NCBI GenBank assembly: GCA_946902985.2
Contig: OX336392.1
Span: 16,404,716 to 16,468,715, forward strand
Source of the DNA: Meconema thalassinum
Lineage: Eukaryota; Arthropoda; Insecta; Orthoptera; Tettigoniidae
Direction of reading: 5' to 3'
Length of the DNA stretch: 64,000 bases
Shown here one piece after another: positions 44,553 to 53,564 of the stretch; position 1 is the stretch's first letter; each line of letters opens with the position of its first letter. The notes below the pieces were generated by a model. That model was given only the letters and a program-made list of their open reading frames with translations. It was not told the origin of the DNA and did no database searches. The position numbers and the translations under genes were made by a program.

Positions 44553-45787
44553 TAGGGACCTGAAAAGTTAGCATCTATTTTCCTTTAAATTGGCATTTAT
44601 TTTTCTCTGTCTAGCATCTATTTTTTTGGAAAATAAGCATCTAATTTTTTCCGGATTCTTGCGGACTAGATGACTTTATTGGCGACACTTGAGATACAAT
44701 TTAATGTACAAATGAAAGCATTGTAAATAACTCTGCGTTGCACTCTTTCAAGTTGCACCTTCTGTCTGTAACAACTGTATTGTAGTGCGACGAAACACGC
44801 TCACTGTCCACGGTGTTTGTTGGTGTCCACAAAAGATCTAAAGAACTCTTGGCAAAAAGTCCATGTTCATATTGAACAGCAGTCAAGGCACGTACTACTT
44901 CACACTCCTCATTTTGTTTTAACTGCGATTCAATAATATTCCTTATTTCATGACATGGAATGTTTGTAAAGCCCGGAAGTTTTTGAATATGTTTCTTTGT
45001 CATTTTTCAATACCACGTGTGTTTTTGCGATTTGGATCACTTGCCTTTAGTCTAGCAAGCTTGCTTCTAGCAGACTGAGCTACTTTTACAAACAAATCTT
45101 TCCTTGTTGCACATTCTAAGGCTGTGAGTTTAGCTAAGGCATTATCTGTCGCTTCAGAATAATGGCCTTGAATTATTGCACCAAAATTAGCATCTAAGTT
45201 TTCAAGTTTGGGTTAAAGGAAATTTGAGGTTGGATACTGGGACCCCTCAAGCAGAGTGAGAAGTTCAACAAGTTCACTAGCATGCTCTTTCACAAAAATT
45301 ATTTCAGAATAAATCCTATCTACATCTCTATCTGTCAAGCCTCGCAGAAGTCCACGTGTTCGACAAACCACCAGTCGCCACGATGCGCCAAGTACACAAA
45401 CGAGTTTCATTCGTCAGCTGTCTGAATAAGTTATAGATAGTCGAAAGTTCGTATCGATACAGAAATCGATTGTTATATCGACCAATATGCGTTGCACACT
45501 GCAAGTCCGAGATGAGGTATCGCTAGCGAGCGATTAGGCCACCTACTAAACAGTTTCTTTTGTTTAATAAACAAATTCGCAAATAAATTAGCAGATTTAA
45601 AGTAATTTCGCTATAAAATCGCACTTACTTGGTATTTTCACATTTTGGGTCATAATTCGCATTTTGTCGCACTTTGATTTACGCGTAAAAATAGGTTCTT
45701 ATCACATTAAAATTAACGTAGGCTTGGATTCTGTACGAAATTTAAAAATTCGCATTTATCAAAAATGCGATTTTTTTCAGGTTCCTA
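44553..45787 (-). mobile_element. hAT transposon with perfect 8-bp target duplication
   Basis: Terminal inverted repeats TAGGGACCTGAAAA (left) and TAGGAACCTGAAAA (complement of the right end) are flanked by CTTATTGA at 44545-44552 and again at 45788-45795. An identical 8-bp duplication is diagnostic of hAT insertion. Subterminal GCATCTATTTT motifs are at the left end and GCGATTTTTTT / GCATTT motifs at the right. It carries a broken minus-strand transposase, 44701-45410. Confidence 0.93.
44701..45410 (-). pseudogene. hAT transposase remnant
   Basis: The upstream frame (45410-45213) reads KLVCVLGASWRLVVCRTRGL, then TDRDVDRIYSEIIFVKEHAS and LLTLLEGSQYP. The middle continues in another frame. 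The downstream frame (45003-44701) carries WTPTNTVDSERVSSHYNTVV, then TDRRCNLKE and LFTMLSFVH. The SERVFS.YN..V.DRR..L block is the C-terminal dimerisation region of hAT transposases. The BED-finger and most of the RNase-H-like core are missing or unrecognisable. It resembles hAT-derived genes annotated as CGGBP1-like in animals, though this is only recollection. Frame breaks make it non-functional. Confidence 0.8.
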
Positions 45788-46064
45788 CTTATTGACTATG
45801 CCTACTGTATATTATAATATATGGTGCATGAGCCACAGTGTGACCTTCCCCAGCGCAAATTATATGGTGCAACAACTAACATTCAACAAATTTACCACAA
45901 CAAAAGTTATCGAAAGTAATTCTAAAAGTATTAATCGTCTAAAAGTTACAAACATCACATTAAAATAATAATAAAAAAAAACAGATCTGTTACAAAAAAA
46001 AAGATCAAATAAGAATGTTGTAAGTGTTGATACAAAACCAGCTTGAAGTAGGAGAGATGTGGAT

Positions 46065-46439
46065 TTAATACTGTATATGTGGAAATTGTTGGGTTAGGAT
46101 TGAGTTAATGGATGGGTATGAAGTAACTATGCAATATAGTAATCCAAGGTTAGGTAACTGTCGTAGCAACACAGTTATAATCTCACCTAGATTTTCGAAT
46201 TTCTCTACAACCTTTATATTTTGATCACTATTTAGAATATGTGATGTGTTAACTCGAAAAGATGGCATTATTTCCACCCAACCTTTGCTGTTAATCGTCC
46301 CAATTCCTCTACCTGGAATTTAGCTTCTGCGATACTATTTGCAAATAATGCTAAATCGTCTGTAAATGCAAGACAATTTATCCGAATATTTCTTCCAATC
46401 TTAATAGTCGGTGCACATGCTTTATTTTTATATTTAATA
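46065..46439 (-). pseudogene. LINE RT active-site fragment
   Basis: The minus frame 46468-46268 contains RINCLAFTDDLALFANSIAE, a variant (TDD) of the FADD active site, followed by FQVEELGRLTAKVGW. The next frame has EIMPSFRVNTSHILN and VVEKFENLGEIIT, the segment that precedes KYLG. Two frames, 5'- and 3'-truncated. The transposon at 46442 abuts or interrupts its upstream side. Confidence 0.7.
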
Positions 46440-46441
46440 TA

Positions 46442-46983
46442 CAGGGTCATCGCAAAAGTTTGCAGCAAATCCTATCTCCCGTTGTAAGTGAGATCGACCT
46501 GAAAACTAATCAGGAACTCACCGAGTTTTAGTTTTAGATGTGACTGTACTCCGCCCGTGACCTTCAGCCGATGCGCAGAATGAGTACCACACGTGACAGC
46601 AAGCTGCCACGCCAGTGTTTCAGTAGTCTGATTGCAATGGCGACAGTTCAGCAGAAAGCACAGTGTGTGTTGTGGTTAGCGGAGTTTAAATCTGTTATAA
46701 CTGTTCAGCGCACTTTCCGGCGTATTTATGGTAGGGATCCTCCTCCTGGTAATAGCATTAGACGGAGGTATGAACGGTTTCAGAAAACTGGCAGCGTTGA
46801 CATGAAGAAGTCCCCCGGACGCCCTAAAACGAGTGACGAACCAAGGGAGCGCACATAGAAACATTATAATGTATGAAAAAACTTTTTGAGATGGTGAATT
46901 TAACAAATAAATACTCATTTTAATATTTCAAATAGTTGCTGAGCTATGAGGGTTTGAAATTTCTGCAACCTATGATGACCCTG
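46442..46983 (+). mobile_element. mini-transposon keeping only the transposase HTH
   Basis: Ends CAGGGTCATCGCAAAAGTTT and (complement) CAGGGTCATCATAGGTTGCA form imperfect inverted repeats. TA flanks the left end and CA the right, probably a mutated TA. The 542-bp interior is a leader, the HTH-only ORF 46637-46858 and a short trailer. It is related in end sequence and HTH type to the elements at 8774 and 22576, and in end sequence to 59819. Confidence 0.85.
46637..46858 (+). pseudogene. isolated mariner-type transposase HTH domain
   Basis: A 73-codon open frame from ATG 46637: MATVQQKAQCVLWLAEFKSV, then VQRTFRRIYGRDPPPGNSIR and RRYERFQKTGSV, ending in a PGRPKTSDE linker and a stop. W..E..S...VQR.F…Y….PP…SI.R….F..TGSV…K..GRP is the N-terminal helix-turn-helix (DUF4817-like) plus GRP hook of IS630/Tc1/mariner-type transposases. 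The DDE domain is cleanly missing. The frame itself is undisturbed, so it could encode a DNA-binding peptide able to occupy transposon ends. Whether it is expressed is unknown, and an internal deletion remnant is the default reading. Confidence 0.8.
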
Positions 46984-47100
46984 CATAATGTTACTTATCC
47001 AACATTAGTTAGTGGACAAGATATAGCAATAATATTGCAATTCTTAATATTGGTTGGAGAAGGCTAGCTTGGAACGTGTACCTGGACTTAAATAGATATG
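46984..47100 (+). repeat. Penelope-type repeat arm, degenerate hammerhead
   Basis: The + strand has TTAATATTGGTTGGAGAAGG, then CTTGGAACGTGTACC. It is the inverted counterpart of 43660-43765 and a relative of the 30.3-30.66 kb arms. The hammerhead core is lost. Confidence 0.6.
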
Positions 47101-47549
47101 GTTTAATTATGTATATAATATAACTATTTTTAAAACAACAATATCTTAGTAATAAATAATGCCACAGGATATCAATGAGCATTGTTCTATGAGCTTCTTT
47201 GCCATTCATAAAAGTGAAAATGGAATACAAATTTCTGCAACAAATCAGAAGATATTTGAAGGGGACACTCGACACATAATAAAATGTCGATATAACTATT
47301 GTTATAAAGTATTATATAAACTTGGTACAAAATGTCAGGTGAGTGCAAGTGGTCGAGGACTTGAACATGAAGAATGTGTTGATGGGCTGGCTGGTTGTTG
47401 CTTCCCAGATTAGCAGTCGTTTACATGACCCATTTATGATGCCTCAGTTCAATAAGCAATCTAAATAATATGATATAAATAAATATCTCAGCAGCAACCA
47501 TGAAGCTGTATTGCACGCTCTTCATGATTAGAAGTGTTTGATGTTTCAG

Positions 47550-47636
47550 CAGCACATGAATTCTATGAGTTCGTATCGAAGTCCGCAGCCACTCACTAGG
47601 CCTAGTCCTCAGACTTCCCCCAGCTTAAGTGTGCAG
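47550..47636 (+). CDS. putative host exon, Ser/Pro-rich segment
   Basis: The acceptor TGATGTTTCAG precedes 47550 and the donor GTTAGT follows 47636. The 87 bases (29 codons) are open in phase 0 and encode QHMNSMSSYRSPQPLTRPSP, then QTSPSLSVQ. Phase matches the donor of the exon at 38628, so splicing would join SQSIPP to QHMNSM. The acceptor is a CAGCAG (NAGNAG) doublet, which can give optional inclusion of the first Gln. Low-complexity S/P/Q composition fits a linker in a transcriptional regulator. The gene is not identified. Confidence 0.6.
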
Positions 47637-47756
47637 GTTAGTATCCCGTGTTCAACTCTGGTGTGGTGGTGGAAATGTTCTACAAACAATCATGTTTATT
47701 ATCCAACTCATGATTCCCATACTTTGTGGTGGGTATGGTGAAGATTGTTCTTCATA

Positions 47757-49115
47757 CACTGAAGAAAATGGAAATTGCAACACCCAGAAGGAGTGGTGCT
47801 ACATTGCTGCAATTGAACATGCAGGTCGGGTGTTCGGTTGTGATTCGATGATTACACTTTCAGGTCCCTCTGACCGCAAGTTTGGACAACAATCAATACA
47901 GGATGTGCTCACCACGAGCTTCAATACATTGATGAATTCGTCGAGGCATGGAGTCAATAAGGCCCTGGATCGCTTCCTGAGGAATTGTGGCCCATGTTTG
48001 CTGCACTGCATGGGTCAGCTGTTCCAGAGTTGTGGGTGGCTGAGGACGGTTGGCCAGTTGTCGACCCATCATGTCCCACACATGCTCAATAGGACTGAGG
48101 TCCGGGGATCTGGCGGGCAATTCTAAGGTTGTGATGTCGTAGAGAGCTTCTCTGGAGATGCGTGCAGTGTGAACCCGGGCATTGTCCTGCTGAAACATCC
48201 CATTAGCAATGTTCGCCATCATAGGGACAACCACTGGATTGAGTACCCTATCAACGTACTGTCGAGCAGTCATAGTGCCCTCAACAGGCACAATTGTGAT
48301 TTCACATTAAAGCCAATAGCTCCCCAGACCATAATGCTTGGTGTTGGCCCTGTGTGCCTCTCGACAATAAGGTCTGGGCGGCCCCTCTCCTCGGTACGTC
48401 GGCGCACACGATTCCGGCGATCACTGCGGGCAAGACAGAAGCGCAATTCATCACTAAAGACGACCCTATGCCATTCGTCGACCCGACACCAGGCCAGCCT
48501 TACACGTCGCTGTTGTGGGGTCAACACCGTCTGCAGGGACACGGGATCGTAAGCCAGCTGCACGCAGGCGTACCAACTGTTTGTTGTGTAACGTGGGGTG
48601 CCACAGCTGCTCGAATTTGCGCTGTTGTTGCATGGGGTTCCATCCGGGCCATCCGAATGATGCGGCGATCTTCTCTCACAGTTGTCTGTCGCGCTGGGCC
48701 TGTGCCAGGTCTGCGAGTGCTGATACCTTCATTTGACCACTGCTGCCATACACGTTGTACTGTAGGTGCCTGTCGGCCAACACGTGCAGCGACAGTCCTT
48801 AGTGATAACACAGCCCAATTATCCGAACCCTCTCAAACGGCGACAGTTGTCGATAGCGTGCTCTTCTCTGTCGTCAAGGCATGTTTGACGGGGAACACTT
48901 CACTGCTCAGACTGCAAGTCAACTACGCTACACCCGAGTCCGTATACTGGAGTTGATTCCTCCGCGACCAATCACGTGGGGAGACCTGTAGCAACAATCC
49001 AATGGGTCTGAAACTTTGATCGTTTACATACCTACATGGCATCGTTCCATATCTTGAAAATCAACACAAAACTACCAATGCCTTCATGGTGTTGCAATTT
49101 CCATTTTCTTCAGTG
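47757..49115 (-). mobile_element. Tc1-like DNA transposon, second family
   Basis: TA-flanked inverted ends CACTGAAGAAAATGGAAATT and (complement) CACTGAAGAAAATGGAAATT are identical over at least 29 bases. Length is 1359 bp, full size for Tc1. The identical ends suggest a younger insertion than the element at 14.1-15.4 kb, although its transposase is frameshifted. Confidence 0.93.
47893..48811 (-). pseudogene. Tc1-like transposase, two frameshifts
   Basis: The N-terminal frame 48811-48521 has the HTH MLSLRTVAARVGRQAPTVQR, the GTGPARQTTVREDRRI hook and a second HTH-like segment. Frame 48563-48270 has RRVRLAWCRVDEWHRVVFSD, with the first catalytic D in FSDELRF, then IMVWGAIG. Frame 48291-47893 has FQQDNARVHTA (second D) and SPDLSPIEHVWDMMGRQL (E). 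Thirty-two residues separate the second D and the E, rather than the 34 of classical Tc1. Frame shifts near 48540 and 48280 inactivate this copy; otherwise all three catalytic residues remain. Confidence 0.88.
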
Positions 49116-49555
49116 TATTATTATTATATTATATAGAAAAACATAACAAGCGAGATGTACAGTCGAGCAAAGAACAGGAAGAGGAAAACAGCAGTATGGA
49201 TAAAAGGCAAACAGACAAGTATAGGTAGACGTAGAGAGAGGAAAGGGATAATCTTCCATGCCATCAGTCCAGTCAGTGGCTCTTGAGTGCTATAACCTCG
49301 GATGAGCTCATCTCCACCTCATGGTCTCATTATGATGGGGGGGGGGGGGGGGGCAGCAACCAGCATAGCAGGGTTGGGACAGCCTTCAACAAGATGTTGC
49401 AGAACGGAGTTGACGAGTAATTCTGTGAATAATTAAATAGCCTATTTTCAGACTGGTCTCTTCCATTCAAGAAACTCTCCCACTTATTAAAAGGAAGTTT
49501 GGTACATGACCCACATTTTGATAAAGTGTAGAGCAACAATTTCTCCCCCATGGGC
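49116..49555. other. unassigned DNA with poly-G tract
   Basis: A 17-base G run (49337-49353) follows ATGATG. No gene was recognised. Confidence 0.4.
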
Positions 49556-49559
49556 TCAC

Positions 49560-50400
49560 ATCTAGTGGGATGTGGGTTGGCGACCACAGCTGAGTCTGGC
49601 ATTGCTTCCACTTACTTGTGCCGGGCTCCTCTCCGTCTTCTTTCCTGTCGACCTCTCTTGGTCAACTCTTGTTCTTTTCCGACCTAGACGGTATTAGGGT
49701 ATCCGAGGCCTCGGGAGTATTTCACTTTACCGCCTTAATTGGCCCTTTTCTCATCTTTCCTGATCCGTCTTTCTTCGAGGGGTCAGACCTCTTTGTTTTC
49801 TTTTCATTCTATTTCCTTTTCTCTTTTAAGATTCCCGCACTGTTTTTTTAATTGGCTCCCTGTGTATCTAAATTACCTTAAGTGAATTTTTTGAATCTAC
49901 AATACATTTTGTGGGTATTTTCAATCTAAGTTGCATTTTGTAAGTTTTTTTTTTTTTTTTTTTTTCGATCTCAATTGCATTATGGTATAGGTATTTTGAA
50001 CCTCAATTGCATTTTGTAAGTATCGTGAATTTTAATTGCATTTTGTAGGTATTTTGAACCTCAATTGCATTTTGTAAGTATCTCGAATCTACATTGCATT
50101 TTGTACGTATTTTGAACCTTAACTACATTTTGTGGGTATTTTTCAATCTATTCCTTTTGTGAGTATTTTCCTTCTTAATTCCCTTTTGTGAGTATCACCA
50201 CTCGCCATTTTGTGAGTCGTTTCAATCTGAGTTCCATTTTGTAAGTTTTTTCAGTCTCACTTAATTTTTGTTGTGGTTTCCATTTAATTGTCATTTTCGC
50301 TATCACCCAGACCATTAGGGGCCGATAACCTAGATGTTAGGCCCCTTAAAACAACAATTATCATCAACATCATCATCATCAGTAACAATTTCAAACATCC
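49560..50400 (+). mobile_element. non-LTR retroelement 3' UTR/tail (inferred)
   Basis: A stretch with GACCTCTCTTGGTCAACTCT, CCGACCTAGACGGTATTAGG and GAGGCCTCGGGAGTATTTCA leads into a minisatellite and then ends GGGGCCGATAACCTAGATGT, TAGGCCCCTTAAAACAACAA and a (CATCAT)n-like run. The ending is the tail family seen in five other places. I read it as the 3' part of a LINE whose coding region is not in the window. No RT motif is visible. Confidence 0.5.
49880..50275 (+). repeat. diverged minisatellite, ~30-33 bp period
   Basis: About a dozen irregular units built on CATTTTGTAGGTATTTTGAA, then CCTCAATTG. One unit contains a T run of about 21 at 49945-49965. Confidence 0.8.
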
Positions 50401-50529
50401 AAATGTTGTAGTCATTGCAGGCAATAAACATCAGTACAATATTATAAAGAAAGCAGAATATCTTACTATGGTACTAGTGCTATCAAAGCTTTCATCGTTA
50501 CTCAAAATAACTCTTATAACACTTCCAGT

Positions 50530-50590
50530 ACTGGAGTTATTTGTTGTTTTTAAGGGAGGAACAGCGAGGTCATCTGCCCCTAAGAGCACT
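50530..50590 (-). repeat. retroelement 3' tail fragment
   Basis: The minus strand reads AGGGGCAGATGACCTCGCTG, then TTCCTCCCTTAAAAACAACA. Tail family member. Confidence 0.6.
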
Positions 50591-51500
50591 GGAAATTGTG
50601 TCCAAAGTGGCTTATCTACAACACATTGTGTATTACATTTGATTGCCGCTGAGACAGTGTTTGTTGATTATTGTAGCAGGAGCCCCGGACGCTGTGATGA
50701 CAGAATGAGGTCCGCACATAAGTCAAGCTGCATTGCGTCAGATAAGCGTCTCAGGAGCTCATGTCACCACGGACAGTTGTTAAACGATGACCAGGGTACT
50801 GGATTTGAGTCATATTCTACTCGCGCAACTGTACCTGTCAACGAAGCAGGCTGACGTGTGCTACAAGTAAACAATTCGTGAAAGGATAATGCCAGAATAC
50901 TGTATTTATTTTATCAACTTGCTGAGAGACCAGTTCAATAGAACATCAGTAAAATATGTTCCTTTACAGAAATGAAACCGTGTTCCACTTTGTAATACAG
51001 TCTCCACCACTACCACTTCAATGAAACATTATGCGCTAAAATATATAATTTACAGTATTGGCAATTATGACTACTCCCGCAAGATAGCATTTTCTGTAAA
51101 GAGTCACAAGAGCTAATTGCTAGTCTTCTTATTTACAAAAATTAAGCTACAGAACAGTGCCATTAGATAATCTTATATATTAAAATAGTTTTCAAAAAAT
51201 TCACCCTTTACTAAAACTGAAATATCTCGGGAAGTATTTGCGCTACGACGACGTTTGTTGTCTTAAAATGTAATGCCCGTCATGCACCGTCGATTGATAC
51301 CCAACTTACTTGATTATATAATTCGAGTATTAAAATAATAGCAAATATTACTTCCTTCAAGGTCTCACGAAAATGGAATATCGAATGACTTGACGGACAT
51401 ATTGTCGCTAGGCGACAACGACTGACGCCGTATCATGATATTCACCGCCGCCCCAATAATAAATCTAACTTGATATTAACAGAGAGTTCCCTAATTACGT

Positions 51501-51617
51501 CATGATATCGTTAACTTCTACCTGCTCCACTCGGGCGCTAATGTCGCATGTATCCATACATGATATCGTTAACTTCTACCTGTTCCACTCGGTCGCTAAT
51601 GTCGCATGTATCCATAC
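51501..51617 (+). repeat. 58-bp tandem duplication
   Basis: CATGATATCGTTAACTTCTA starts at 51501 and again at 51559; units differ by CTGCTCC/CTGTTCC and CGGGCG/CGGTCG. It lies in the Helitron 5' region. Confidence 0.85.
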
Positions 51618-51923
51618 AATAAGTAGAAGGGGATTCTGTGCACATAATTTTATTAAAACTTCTCAAAGAATGGATTACTTTGAGACTGAAATGCTCATGC
51701 ACAATCAGCAGTCATTTTGCTAATGACACTGTCATGTCAACATCTCTTTGAATGACAAGAAAATACTGTATACAAAAGACAACTAATTTTACGAAGATGC
51801 CGCTTCAGTCGAATGTTGCAACCGCCATTTTGTATTGTGTATCCGATCTTTCTGTTATATAGTCTTTGGTCTCACCAGCTACAAACTCTCTTCTTTTCGT
51901 TTGATCATTCGTCCTTATAGGTT

Positions 51924-52300
51924 GTGTGCTCAATCAAAACAATGAATCATATTATGATGAATGAGAGGCGACACTCGATTACAAATGTTATAAAGATTAA
52001 AGGTGACGGTAATTGTCTGTTCAGGTCATTGGCATATTGTGAGTACAACAATCAGTTTATTTACACAGGTTATAAAGCGAGTTGTAAAACATGTTACAGA
52101 CAAGTGGAATAATTATTCTTCCTTTATTGTTGGCAACAGCGATATGTACGAAACTGCTATCAATACGAGCGATGATTACAAAATGTATGTCTATGAATGG
52201 TGTTCATGGATGTCATGTTGAGTTAGTTGTCGCTGCTCAAGTTTGCAAAATGGATATTTATCCGTGGATTACTACTGTCGTATGGAAGGTGACCGGTTAA
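51924..52300 (+). pseudogene. Helitron OTU-like cysteine protease domain
   Basis: IKGDGNCLFRSLAYCEYNNQ carries the OTU catalytic block (DGNCLFR, with C as nucleophile). It is followed in other frames by WNNYSSFIVGNSDMYETAIN, DDYKMY and MNGVHGCHVEL, which correspond to the usual W..Y..FI...D.Y…M…G..G…EL run. OTU domains are found in some animal Helitrons; their role there is not established. Two or more frame changes inside ~370 bases break it, and a final catalytic His is not evident. Confidence 0.8.
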
Positions 52301-53486
52301 AGTATATACGTCATCAACAAACGAAGTTACGAGTTGATACATATGCCGGTTTAGCAGACGCCTTGCATTTACGAGGAGAAAATGAAAATTTCAGAGTCGG
52401 TCGTATTGTAGTTTTGCCATCTTCTTTTACAGGTAGCCCAAGCAAAATATTGCAAAATTATCAGGATACGATGGCGATAGTGAGGAAGTTTGGAAAGCCA
52501 GATTTATTCATTACATTCACCTATAATGCGGGCTGGCCAGAAGTACATAACAGCATTCATCTCTGGGAACGGCTAATAATAGACCTGATATTGAGGTGAG
52601 AGTTTTCCATTGCAAAGTAAAGGAATTGGTACGATTGATTCATGTTAAAGAAATTTTCTGTAAAAGCATATCTATATACAGAGGAATTTCAAAAACGAGG
52701 TCTCCCGCACATCCATTTACTCTTAACATTAACGGAAAAAGTTTCGAGAAATTTCTGACATTGACAGTGCGGTGTCAGCCGAAATACCAGATCTCGAGGA
52801 TGAAGCGCTATACGAGTTGGTAAGGCGTCATATGGTAAATGGTCCTCGCGGATCTTTGAATCTTGCTTCAGTCTATATGAAAGATGGCGTATGAAAGAAA
52901 GATTTCTCTAAACAGTTTCAGGAAGAGAGCAAATATAATGCCAATGGTTATCCTTCGTATAGGAGAAGAAATAATGGACGGATTATTATAAAAACAATTC
53001 GAGGCATTGACATTGAAGTCGATAGTCGATTCATTGTTCCCTACAATCCATTTCTTTTACTTTACGTGCAAGCTCATATTAATGTTTAAATATGCTCAAG
53101 TGTTCGGAGTGTTAAATACATCCACAAATACCTTATATATTAAAATCCACAAGTATGTGTATAAAGGTCATGACTGCTGCATTGTTAAAATATGTCCTGA
53201 AGGCGAAACGGTGAACTACGATGAAATTACTTCTTTCCTAAATGCTACATATGTTGGTCCAACAGAAGCCGCATTCAGGATATTTTCATTTGACATGCAT
53301 GAACAGTCACATTCTATCGTGCGATTACCAGTTCACTTGCCAAACTTGCAAAATATCTATTTTAAAAATGATAACGCTCCTGATATTTTACTTCATGCAC
53401 AGTTGCGCAACACGGAATTACAAGCGTGGTCCAAGTTAAATCAAGATTCGCAAGCCAGAAGTCCGTATATATATATATATCCTTAA
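52243..53486 (+). pseudogene. Helitron Rep (HUH endonuclease) domain
   Basis: Frame 52243-52599 gives LRVDTYAGLADALHLRGENE, VGRIVVLPSSFTGSPSKILQ and MAIVRKFGKPDLFITFTYNA, the Helitron N-terminal region before WPE. The HUH motif is intact as FQKRGLPHIHLLLTL (HIH at 52708-52716). Then GPRGSLNLASVYMKDG-stop, NGYPSYRRRN, DSRFIVPYNPFLLLYVQAH and the tyrosine motif KYIHKY follow, then KIHKYVYKGHDCCIVK and PTEAAFRIFSFDMHEQSHSI. Rep would nick and rejoin DNA in rolling-circle transposition. A short local duplication splits the tyrosine block (see findings), and several stops and shifts inactivate the frame. Confidence 0.85.
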
Positions 53487-53564
53487 ACACCAGTACATTA
53501 CGTCTGGAATAAGAGCAACTGCCAGTGGCAAAAAAGAAAAAATGTTTCAAAAACTGTAGGCAGA

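Noticed and set aside
48354..48956. 200-codon + strand open frame
   Set aside because: Antisense shadow of the Tc1 transposase on the minus strand, inside clear TA-flanked terminal repeats.
49337..49353. 17-base G run as a G-quadruplex regulatory element
   Set aside because: A single homopolymer in a repeat-dense context, possibly of imprecise length in the assembly; no gene start nearby to regulate.
50288..50854. 188-codon + strand frame
   Set aside because: It starts inside a retroelement tail (CCCCTTAAAACAACAATT) and runs through the (CATCAT) region and a second tail fragment; no domain is seen.
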